64,000 nt of DNA from Euborellia annulipes (lineage: Eukaryota > Arthropoda > Insecta > Dermaptera > Anisolabididae), in assembly GCA_023213315.1 (NCBI GenBank), contig JAKCPI010015353.1:62001-126000 (forward strand), written 5' to 3'. The translations under genes were made by a program, and so were the position numbers. The notes under the pieces are model-generated. The model had not been told where the DNA came from. It saw only the letters and a list, made by a program, of their open reading frames with translations, and ran no database searches. Below, piece by piece: positions 36,276 to 47,000 of the stretch (positions within the stretch are counted from its first letter, which is position 1; every line of letters starts with the position of its first letter).

Positions 36276-37997
36276 CAGAGGTCCCCAAACTTTTATGTTT
36301 CGTAGACCACTTACCATGTTTCTCAGTTTTGGGTACACTCCCTGCTTAGCTAGCTTAGCATTTTTGAAAATTGCTTCAACTTTAAATATGTTTTGAGAGA
36401 TGTCCAACTGTATTGAGGTATAGAAGAAAAAAAAAACACATTAAATTATATATATACTAGACAAGCCCCGCCTCGGCGGCTTCCGTCTAGCCGGGGCTCC
36501 CCCCTGGACCCCCCTGTTCGCCTTCGGCTTATATACATACCGGTACATACAAACATTTTTCCCAATTCATTTTTATAATATATAGAGTTTTTATTTTAAC
36601 GGTTAATTATTCATGAACTTAAGATTTTTTGTGAATCATATCCTTTCCGGGACTCTCCCGGTACACAGACAAAAAATTTACGCCGATATTTTAGAATTCA
36701 AAATGTAAATAAATAAAAAATCGTAAACATGGGTAAATATTTATATTTTGTTACCGTGGCAACCATTTCTCCTAATTTTTACTTTCTCTTACCTATGTAT
36801 ATATGTAATATATATATAGAGAGAAAGTATTGGATTCATGTCAAAAATTCGATGTCGAGATTTTGATGGATCTTCACGTTTTGAGGTCCCCTGAATCCAA
36901 AAAGTGGTTTTCGCGACATGGTCTGTCTGTGGGTGGGTGGGTGGGTGTGTGGGTGTGTCTGTGTTCAATTTTAAGCATGAAGGAATTGAGCTATGAGGCT
37001 GAAATTTTATATTTAAGTTAAACACCCCCGGGACCGGAAAAATAAGCTTTTAATCAAAATCGGCCAAAGAGTACTAGTACTTTACTGATGTACTTTTTCA
37101 GTTTTTTTCGATTTTCTCAAAATTCGCTCTAACGATTTTGATTAAAATTCAAAAATCAATTATTTTTTAGATGCTCTTTCAAATGTATATTCTCGTTTTG
37201 CCCTCAAAATTGTTTGAAGCACACTTTACTCTTGTGCTTCATAGGAAAGATAGGAGAAATGGTTGCCATGGTAACAAAATATAAATATTTTCCCATACTT
37301 ATAAATTTTACATCTTGAATTCAATTGTACCCTACTGTCGGAAACTAAATACATGTCGACACAAAAAATCTGGTGTGACAAGCACAGAACACAACTTTCG
37401 ATTACCGAAGGTAAGAGAAAGTTGTGTGCTGTGCGCCAGTCACACCAGATTTTTATTTTTTTCTTATTTTAACGGTTAATTACTGATTAACTTATTGTTA
37501 TTTGTGAAACAAAACATGTCCGGGATTCTCACAAACATACACAGAAAATTTCATCATAATTGGTTCAATCGTTTAGGAGGAGTTCAGTCACATACACACG
37601 TACAGAAAATTTTATATATAAAGATATGAATGAAACAGAAATTTATTTACAGCTTTTTAGAGGGAGGGATGAACCTGGGGCTTTGATAATCAATTTTCAA
37701 TATTTAGTTTCAATTTTCTGAGGTTTAATTTTAAATCTCCTCAGTTAATGATGTTCAGTTTGTTTCTTTTTTTTTAATTAAAGATTGGGAACCTCGCTGA
37801 AATCTTCAGGATTTCAGGATTGTGCCTGATATGTGCTACGGTGCGCCAAGGTCAATTAAAAAAAAAAAAAAAAAACAAAAAAAAAAAACAATTAATAAAA
37901 TAAATGAGATCGACTATAGTGGACCCCCGTTTACATCCCAATTCTTTTTTTCAAATGGACCCCTGGAGGTCTATAGAGACCACTTTGGGAATCACTG
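36276..37997. mobile_element. hAT-like element carrying nested repeats
   Basis: Left end CAGAGGTCCCCAAAC and right end GTTTGG-like GGGAATCACTG (inverted CAGTGATTCCCAAAG) fit hAT termini. I see no convincing 8-bp duplication. Inside are a GC-rich repeat beginning ACTAGACAAGCCCCGCC at about 36460, ending in ATATAAAGATAT near 37625, and Rep-A copy 7. Confidence 0.55.
36778..37456 (+). mobile_element. Rep-A copy 7, best full-length example
   Basis: Runs from TTTACTTTCTCTTACC through the TA hairpin to the complete terminal palindrome (37363-37456). It serves as the reference copy: arms ATCTGGTGTGAC, GCACAGAACACAACTTTC, loop GATTACCGAAGG, and the complementary arms. Confidence 0.88.
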
Positions 37998-38232
37998 GTC
38001 TAGCCACTGTTTTTATCTTATCTCAAACAAATGTTCTTTGGAATGGTTAATAATAATTTAATTAAAATATTAACGTACTGAGGAAGAACGGTAGTTATCT
38101 GTCAATAGAACCAAGGAATTTTCATTCATATAAAAATAATTACTCTCTTTTTTATGATAAATTAATAAATATCAAATTGCTTTTATATATATATATACAC
38201 CAAATTAATTATTTTTTTTTCTTTTTTGACAG

Positions 38233-38279
38233 TGTGGTTACAGAAAAAATTGATGCGACGCAGTAAATCAAGAAAATAA
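38233..38279 (+). CDS. RRBP1: Possible alternative last exon of the RRBP1-like gene
   Basis: A good acceptor (pyrimidine tract then GACAG) is followed by two bases that complete the split codon left by the exon ending at 32880, then WLQKKLMRRSKSRK and stop TAA (38277-38279). AATAAA overlaps the stop (38275-38280). It would give a basic C-terminus in place of EAQAAEDT from the exon at 36091. It is supported only by phase, splice site and composition. Confidence 0.4.
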
Positions 38280-38280
38280 A

Positions 38281-41200
38281 AGTACACGGACTAATTAAAA
38301 AAAAAAAAAATAGTGTTTATAAAAAAGAAAATTTATAAATTTTATACGAAGATTAAGTAAAAAATATAAAAAAAACTAAAAAAAAAATCGATAAATGCCA
38401 GAAAACTATTGCCGGGGATACAAAATTTGACGAACACAGACGGCTAAGTGATTTTTTCATTTTCTTTTTTTCCTGTTTATTATTATTATTATTGTTTGAA
38501 GCCAGACTGTTCGCCAGAGCATGGATTTTATGGGATACGGGATTTTTTCACTGCTCAAATGGACGCTTTTTTCGCCAAATGCTTTAGAGATCATACTCTA
38601 TTAAAAAAAGTAAAATGCCTACAGCGAAATCTTCAGACCCTATTAGTAAAAAGTTACCTTGATATTTAAAAAAAGAATATATTTCTTTAAAATTTTAGGT
38701 TCTATATTTACAAAATATCTTAATATATTATAGATATATATAAATACATACTATATATATATATATATATTATCAGACAATAAAAAATTTAGAACACTAT
38801 TGTCTTCTAATATAATTTTAGAATCAAATTTAAACCTACATTTATAATAATATTTTACTAAAGAAAAAAATTTCTTTTCAAATTTTGTCACATTTAATAT
38901 TTTCCAAGTTTTTTATTGTAATCTCATCACCATCTTGAATCATAACGAAAATCGACATTTCTTGCCTGACCGTTTTCATTTTGTCTCTAAAATAAGAAAT
39001 CTTCATTTTGAAAAAACTAGAGAAATTTATCTTTGTAGAATAGCATAAAAAATTGTCTTTTTTTATTATATATATATATATGGCTAATTTATTTTTAGCC
39101 AACTATAAAAATATCAGTCCTAATTAAGGTTTAAATTTGATCTTTCTAATTTAAATTATATATATATATATATACATATATATAAAATTCTGTTGTTTGT
39201 TTTAATAATTTATATATTGATAAGTAATTTAAAAAAAAATAGAATGCTCTCCTCTTAGTCAAATTTTCTAGAATGAGATTATTGTTGTTTTAAAAAGGGT
39301 TAAAACAAAATTTGCACATTATAACTTCTAGAAGTGCCTCATTATATTATTATTATTTTTTATTTAGAAGAGGTATATGGACATTTTTTTAAAATATATG
39401 TAATTTATTTAAGTACTTATATAAGTCTAAATAATTTCTTCCCCATGTTTCTCTCTGTCTATCTATATTCTATGGTTATAAATAATCTCCTTTTTTTTTC
39501 ATTTTCCTATTTGTTCTATTCTAATTTTAATTTTTTCTAGTTAAATAGAATATTTTATATATATATATTTTTTTTTAAGGAGAAGGGAAGTTTGTTTCAA
39601 AAAACTTTTACTCTGTATGAAAAAATCTGTTAAATATATAATGAAAAAGAAAATAACTTTTTATAACCTTAGTATATAGAAAATTTTAATAGGAAAGTGT
39701 GAATATTTATACGCTTTACATTAGAAAACAAGGAAAAAAATAGAAAACTATAACAGTAAAAAAAATTATATAAAAGAGGAAAAGTAAAAAAAAAAGGATT
39801 TAATCTAGAAGTAAATAAAAAAAAAGACTGGAAAATCAAAAAAATTCCATATATTTAGAATAATGTTAAATTAATTTATAAATATATAATCTTTTTAATA
39901 ATAAATTTCAACAAATTAAAAAAATTTCTTATTCACAACTTAAGTAAAAAGTTAAATATATAGATTATTTACAAAATCATTTGTTTTTTTTATAGAGAAT
40001 ATTACATCTCTTATTCCACTGTGAAGTGCACTGCAGCTTTTAAAACATTCACCTTACTTTCTTAATCTAATTGGTCAATTCCTGATTTTTTTTTTTTCAA
40101 TATCAAAGGTAAAATTTAATACTTAATACAAATTAATCTAAAAATTTTTTAATTAAAAAAAAATAAATCTCAAATATATTTAATTTTAGCAGCAGACGAT
40201 TTTTTCTTTACTAAAAAATTTGTCAATTTGTTTGAAAAACTAACAAAAAAATGCTTTATTCTTATATTTTTCAAGATTATTATATAAAAAAATATATATT
40301 AAAATGCATAAATAAGTATTTTTATTCAATTTCCTTTCCTATTTATTGGTTTTTTTTTTTATATTGTATAAATAATAAAATTTAATCAAATGGACGCAGA
40401 CTCCAAATTTTGAAAATAGGAACTATGCTATTGTGCAAAAATGAAAAATTGACCTGCTTTGAATATTGTCATATATCATAGATTTCATTCAATAATAGGC
40501 ATAGAATATATTGTTTTCTTAATAGATCATATATCAACATATATAAGACTACTTTTATCTTTTCAAAAAAAATTTCGCGATAACATTTTTAATTAATAAT
40601 TCTATTTGTAAAGATGTTAGACTTGTTTTTTCTACATTTATTATATTAAAAAATTGAATTTCTTATCTTAATGTGTCATGAGACTAGTATTTTTTTAATA
40701 TCACCAAGTTAATTTCAACCATTAACCTGAGTCGGCATTAAATTTTATGTAATAAAAATTTTTTAAAAATACCAATAAATTTGAGAAATATCTAAATCAA
40801 AAGGTTAATTTAAAAAATATATGCCCATCTTCAATAATTTCTTAACAAATAAATAAAAAATATTTTCAACCATTTAAAAAAAAATACAAACAGTATCTAA
40901 ATTAAATGCATAAACCTATAGACAGTGTTTTGATTAAAACGAGCTATATAAAATCTAAAAATAGTAAATTTCATAGTGGAGAAAATTTTGTTTTTAAATT
41001 CTCTTTAGATGAAACATTAGAAAGCGTATGACCTATTTATTTTGATATTAATAGTCAAACGTCGACATTATGAGCAGAAATTTAAATTTTGCATATATCT
41101 CCAAATCTTATCTCATCAATTTTTTCATATATATATATTCCGTTTTACTGATTGAATTGGATATCTTTACTAAACCGATAGGCATATATATATAAATGAA

Positions 41201-41548
41201 AAAATGTATCTTTCTCAATTTTTATTTATTAAAAATTTGTCAAAAATTCCTCCAAATTTTTTTATTTCTTTTAATTTTAGGAAAACAAAATTTGGAAGTT
41301 TTGTTTTTTAGAATATGATATTTGGCTTGATAAATATAATAGTTTTAAATATATTTGAGATTTGTTAAGATATATAATCGATTTCTTAAATCTAATATGC
41401 CTAAATCCATATCTAATAAATGCTTCTTAAGGAATGCGAATGATTCAAAAATGAATCAATAATTATTGGTAAGACTTAATACTGCTATCAAATTGTAACA
41501 GTCTTTTGGCGACTTCTTTTTTTAGGCATAAATATTGAAGAATAATTC
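38281..41548. other. 3' UTR or intergenic AT-rich stretch
   Basis: Very AT-rich with several (TA)n tracts and no recognisable repeat termini or exon. It could be a long 3' UTR of the plus-strand gene ending at the signals at 41549-41574. Confidence 0.45.
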
Positions 41549-41574
41549 AATAAAATGACAATAAATGGAATAAA
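41549..41574 (+). promoter_or_regulatory. Cluster of three AATAAA signals
   Basis: AATAAA at 41549, 41560 and 41569 on the plus strand, just before the oppositely directed ZnT7 gene. They may end the RRBP1-like transcript. Confidence 0.45.
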
Positions 41575-41664
41575 GCTGGTCAGGCACGTTAAAACTGTTT
41601 TCCTGTGATAACAGACACAACATGGAAATTTTTTTTTCCTTTCTGGTATTTTTATTTCTCCGAA

Positions 41665-42678
41665 TCACATGGTTGTATAGTCAAGTTGCACGTAAAGTTG
41701 TTTAACCCCAGCGGCAGCAAAGATCATATGGGTATGACTTATAACATATTTAGGATCGACAGTCTTTGCTACTTCCAATTTCAATGCACCGACATAAACA
41801 TCGCTACATAACGTCCAGAAATGGGGCTCTTGAACACTATAAACCCCTGAGAGTTGCATAACTTTTTGGTAACACTGGGGCAAAACATTGTCAAGAGCGG
41901 TGGGCTGGCGTTGCATTAAAATTAAAACAGATTCTTTAATTAGGGCTAAAACACTAAGAGCTATAAGAATTGCGATGAACATTGAACAGATGGGATCGGC
42001 GATCATCCATCCGAACATCTGCATTAAAATTGCAGAGATGATAACACCAACACTACCCAAAGTGTCGGCTAAAATATGCAAGAATACACCTTTCATTATT
42101 TGTGAGTTAGCACTGGTGAATTCGTTGGAATCACCATGCGAATGACCATGATGGTTATGGCTATGATTATGTCCATGTGAGTGCCCATGTCCATGCCCAT
42201 GCTGGAAGGCGTAGATACCCACCAAGTTCACCAACAGTCCAAGTACGGAGACCACAAATAGTCGTTCATGTTTCACCTCAGGAGGTTCTATTGCCCGTTC
42301 TACCGCTTCGGACATTATAAAAAATGCTATAAATAATAAGAAAAGTCCGTTGACGAATCCGGCCAAGACCTCCGCTCGTACATAACCATACGAGAACTTG
42401 TCATTAGCGCGCCAGCGGGTGATCACAGATGCAGCTAGACCTGCCAACAGGCCTGTACAGTCGAAGAACATATGAAAGGAATCAGATATCAGGCCTAGAC
42501 TATTAGTCCATATTCCGTATACAAGTTCTACAAATGCGAATGAGAGATTAAGTAGCAGAAATAAGAATAAATTTCGTGAATTCCGCTCGGAAAAAATTAA
42601 TCGCCCCCATCCGTAGAGTTTTTCATAAATCGTTGAGCATATAGGACGTTTAGCAGTTTTATGACTCAAAGGAATCAT
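41665..42678 (-). CDS. SLC30A7: Zinc transporter 7 (SLC30/CDF family)
   Basis: Moves Zn2+ from cytosol into the early secretory pathway/Golgi by proton exchange. A 337-residue cation-diffusion facilitator with six predicted membrane helices. Transport-site residues: H69 and D73 in SFHMFFDCTG (helix II) and H200 and D204 in HILADTLGSVG (helix V). A His-rich cytosolic loop at about 159-180 is typical of ZnT7, as are WTLCSDVYVG and QLYVQLDYTTM at the end. Length is slightly under human ZnT7 because the His loop is shorter. The coding region has no intron. A 68-bp 5' UTR intron is likely: donor AAC|GTGAGTA (42777 downward), acceptor TTTTTAG (42711-42710). AATAAA lies nine bases past the stop. Confidence 0.95.
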   Translation of the reverse strand: MIPLSHKTAKRPICSTIYEKLYGWGRLIFSERNSRNLFLFLLLNLSFAFVELVYGIWTNSLGLISDSFHMFFDCTGLLAGLAASVITRWRANDKFSYGYVRAEVLAGFVNGLFLLFIAFFIMSEAVERAIEPPEVKHERLFVVSVLGLLVNLVGIYAFQHGHGHGHSHGHNHSHNHHGHSHGDSNEFTSANSQIMKGVFLHILADTLGSVGVIISAILMQMFGWMIADPICSMFIAILIALSVLALIKESVLILMQRQPTALDNVLPQCYQKVMQLSGVYSVQEPHFWTLCSDVYVGALKLEVAKTVDPKYVISHTHMIFAAAGVKQLYVQLDYTTM

Positions 42679-42778
42679 ATTGAATTATTAATAAATATTG
42701 AATCCTAACCTAAAAATAACATATTGTCTTTTTTTAAATTTTAACATAAAATTTATTTATTAGAAAAATATACTCACG

Positions 42779-43996
42779 TTAATTAAAGAAATGGACAGAG
42801 TGGATTAGTAAATTTTTGGTATTTTTCATCTAATCACAATTAGGCTATTTGTAAAATAAAAGCCACGAGGCATTTTGTTCGACAGGTGAGCCGTCAGCAC
42901 GTCTGTCAAAAAAAAAAGAAATGGACGGCTAACTGACATTAAATTTTCCTTATGTCCCTTTTCAATGACACTATTAAAATTATTTTAATAGAACATTAAA
43001 AATATTTCGTGAAATTGTTATTGTTTATAATAGGAAAAATCACGAACGACATGACTATATTATAAACATCTAGGAAAAAATCAAAAACATGATTATCCTA
43101 TTAATAAATGAAAATATATTGCAAATGTTTACTAATTACAATATATAAAATATATTTAATTTAATAGTTGAATATATTATAATAAGACGATTAAAAAATT
43201 ATTAGTTAAAATCTCTTTAAATTTATTTATTTTTTTGAAAATATTTTAAGTATTATTATAAATTTATTTTTATTTCTTGAGATAAATCAAGGATAAATAA
43301 ATTTGATAAATTTATTATTTTGTTAGGTATTGTCGGGTATTGTTAGGCGGGTGCAGAGTTGGCAGGTTTTATCCCGCCGAGTATAATACATGGTTTTATA
43401 CATGTATAAAACTATTGCGGATAAAACTAGGCCGATGTATAAAAGGTATAAAACTGTAAAAAACCAACCCCCTCCCCCTGAAAAAACAGCTTAAAAGCTT
43501 TTCATATTTTAAAGCATTGACGTTGTTGTTTGCTTTTTATTTAGTGAATAATATAATGGAAATGTTAATAATTGAAAAATGAAATTTTATTTGAATTTCC
43601 TTTCTCGTCGGGTTTGCGCATGCGCATTCAAGTATTATACATTTTATACGTTTTATACATTTTATTCGTTTTATACAAGTTTTATCCGCGATTTTTGTAT
43701 AAAACTGCAAAATTGTGTATAAAACCCAACTCTGGGCGGGTGCAACCATTTTAAGATGATTGCCAAGCATTTTGCTGTTGCTTTTTCTTTTATTTTGTCT
43801 GTTTGGCTGGAATTATAAAAACACAAGATATTTACATTCTTTTATTTGAAAATTTTCCCAAATTCTTAAGTCCTAATAAATGAAATTTATTTGCTAATCT
43901 TTTTTTTTTAAATTTAGCCTGTTGATCCGTTGCTAATTTCACAACATAGAGAGTGCTGTTGTCGTCGAAAAAGTAGGCTTCATTCCCAATTTCCGG
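42779..43996. promoter_or_regulatory. Shared upstream region of ZnT7 and RpS25
   Basis: About 1.2 kb between two divergent genes, so promoters for both should lie here. It contains the hAT MITE at 43354-43734. No classical TATA box can be singled out in such AT-rich DNA. Confidence 0.5.
43354..43734. mobile_element. hAT-type MITE in the divergent promoter
   Basis: Ends CAGAGTTGG and CCAACTCTG. GGCGGGTG is duplicated exactly at 43346-43353 and 43735-43742. The interior is built from many TTTTATAC/GTATAAAA dyads. Confidence 0.92.
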
Positions 43997-44010
43997 CTTC
44001 TTTCTTTAAC
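43990..44010 (+). promoter_or_regulatory. Likely RpS25 start site with 5'TOP motif
   Basis: The pyrimidine run CTTCTTTCTTT at about 43997-44007, a short distance before the ATG, is the terminal oligopyrimidine start typical of ribosomal-protein mRNAs. It implies growth-linked translational control. Confidence 0.55.
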
Positions 44011-44021
44011 AAAAAGCCAAC

Positions 44022-47000
44022 ATGGTGGGTATCAGGATCATCATTTATAAATTATTTTTTATTTTATAAAAAATATAAAGATTCTTATTTATTATTTCTA
44101 CTTAAATTAAATAATTCTCTATTTGATTTTTTACATTATTAAAAAAAAGAATGTAAAATTTTTGTAATTAAAGAAATATTTGGCTCACATGTTTTTGGAG
44201 CCACATGCTTTTCATCATTACTAGGTTATAAGAAAATTAATGTGATTTTTTAATTTTTCAGCCTCCTAAAAAGGACTCCAAGGGAGCTTCTTCCAAGCAA
44301 CCTCAAAAAACACAGAAAAAGAAAGAAGGAGGATCTGGAGGCAAAGCCAAAAAGAAGGTAAAATATTTCCAAATATTCTTATTCACTTCTCATTATCTAC
44401 AAGTTTAGAAATAAACAAAGATGATCATTGCATCAAATATTTGTGCTTTGAATTGCCGATTAGTTAATTAATATTGATATCTTTCGTACCAAGACGACTT
44501 TTTAATAATCAAAAATATAAAAATTGAATAAATTAATCATGTAAACGCTACTATTTTGTTACCTCTGTGTGAATCTGCAAAAGAGCAACAAATTGGTTTC
44601 ACCCCGCAGAAATAATTAATTTTATAAAACTTTCTAAGGCGGAGTCGAAAAAAAAAATTGCAAGACATATGCAGCCAAAATTATTTCTTTTATTATGCCG
44701 TTCCAGGCTAACGTTTCTGCCTGTTTGGCAAATGTTAACTTTGTATTTTTACTTTTTTACTTTTAATGCCAATTAATATATCGCCTCCTGAGATTCATAG
44801 TGACGAAATTCCGAAATTCAACACTTTTTAAAGAGAAAATTATAGTACTGCTATAATTTTCTCTTTAAAAAAAATTTCATTCCAACATCTTTATAGCAAT
44901 CATTATTTTTTTAACAAGTTCATTTCTATAAGATAGTTTTCGGCCTCATCTCGTATCTTATACAAATGAATCACAGTTTTCTCAAAAGTATGAATTTATA
45001 TTTTATAACAACTGTGAAATTAATCTTGATAGCTGGTATTCCAGCAGATCCACACAGAGGCAGCAAAATAGTCAAAATATTAGCCTTTGTATGTTAAATT
45101 TATTTTAAATTTTCAGATGATTTTTTAAAATACATATATTGGAATAATATTATAATTTTAATCATACAGAAGTCCTTTATTAATGCTTATTTGAATCTGG
45201 GACTAAATTATTATTACATCCTTCTCTCGTAGACCACACAGTCTTTTCCTCTCGACTACACCCCAAATTACACCCCCTTCCCCTAATAAAGTTTCGGAAC
45301 CTCCATTGATTATACTCTATTTCTGAATTTGTAGATAATCTGAAGTTTCTTAATTCTATTTCATGATGAACATTTTAAATCCAGAATATCCATGTAGGGA
45401 AAAACTGATTTAATGAGTCTGAAATATTAAAAAAAAATTTAAAATCTATTATTTTATCTTTTATATGGTATCCATAGTCAATTCTCTTTTTTTGTTTTCA
45501 TTTTGTAGAAGTGGTCCAAAGGAAAAGTTCGTGATAAGCTCAACAATCAAGTTTTATTTGATAAAGCAACATATGATAAGTTACTGAAAGAAGTGCCCTC
45601 CTATAAACTTATCACTCCATCAGTTGTTAGTGAAAGGCTTAAAGTAAGAGGATCACTTGCGAGGAGAGCTCTTGAAGAACTTTTGGAAAAAGGTATAAAC
45701 TAATTATTTTTCTTTCATAATAAACGAGTTTCTTGATTCTCTTTATGAATTAAAAAATCTACTCCCCCTCTATACTTGTTTCTGAAATTAAATATAATCA
45801 AAATATTTATATATTTCTTTTTAGGGGGGTTTTCTCCTAAGACATTTAATAGTTAGTGTCATACATATTTGCTCCAAATTATAGCTTATAATTTATAACT
45901 TATATTAATGATGATCATTTAAAATCCAGAATATCCATGTAGGGAAAAACTGATTTAATGAGTCTGAAATATTGAGAAATTCTCAATCAAGTTAACAATT
46001 TATAACATAATTTGGAGGAAATTATAACTAAACGATGGCATTAAGATGAGCTACTAATAAATGCCTTCGAAATATCTGGAGAAAACACCCTGAAAGAATT
46101 TTATCATTGCCATGATAATAGCAAATATATATTATATATATATAATAGCAAATGTTTCCATCAATTGACATGTTACATTCTTATTTAAATCTAAGATATT
46201 TGTTTTCTGTTTCTATTATTCTTTCTCTTGAAAATTTAATGCTTTCGGGATTAAAATTTTACTGTTTAAACTTTTTAAAGTCGATAAGCAAGATTAGACA
46301 ATGTCTAAGCGGCCCACGTGGTTTAAAGGGTAATACTTCTACTTTTTAATTTTTGAATTTTAGAAAAATAATAATACATCTTTGATATTTTTTTTATGTA
46401 CAGATTTTATGAAATTTCGGTAGTAGTCCGTATGCTCTACTTAGTTTGGCAAACTACCAAGAACTGCTTTATTAGAAGTTGGTTCAAAAGGCTGGGACCC
46501 AAAAACAAAAATAATTATTATTATAGGATCTCAAACCAGGATTTAAAGAAGGATTTACTCTTAAGTTAAAAACCACAGATTCCTGATTGGAATTCTCAGT
46601 GTATAAATAAGGAAAAACAAATTTTCTCTTATTTTTTTTATTATTATATATATATAATATTTTTTGCTCATTTAAGTTTCGTCCTATTAGACATCATCAG
46701 AGCCTGTAATAATTATAATTCTTTTTAATTACATCAATCACAAACAAAAATCTGGTGTGACGAGCAAAAAATATATATATAGAGTAGTGAGGATATCCAG
46801 GCAGCCAAAAAAACAATAAAGAAAATTATATTTGTCTTTATTTCATATATTTGTCTACGTTTCGGCCGATATTCCGGCCTTCATCAGGACAAATGTTGTT
46901 TGCCTCGAGCTTATAGAGGCTCTTGGCAACTCCTGACAATGTTCAATAGTGACTATTGAACCATAAGTCATGCCATCCGACGAATGTTCACTCAAACACA

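Noticed and set aside
44831..44868. miRNA precursor in RpS25 intron 2
   Set aside because: A clean hairpin (AAAGAGAAAATTATAG with its complement), but arms are under 20 bases and purely AT-rich; too short for a typical precursor.
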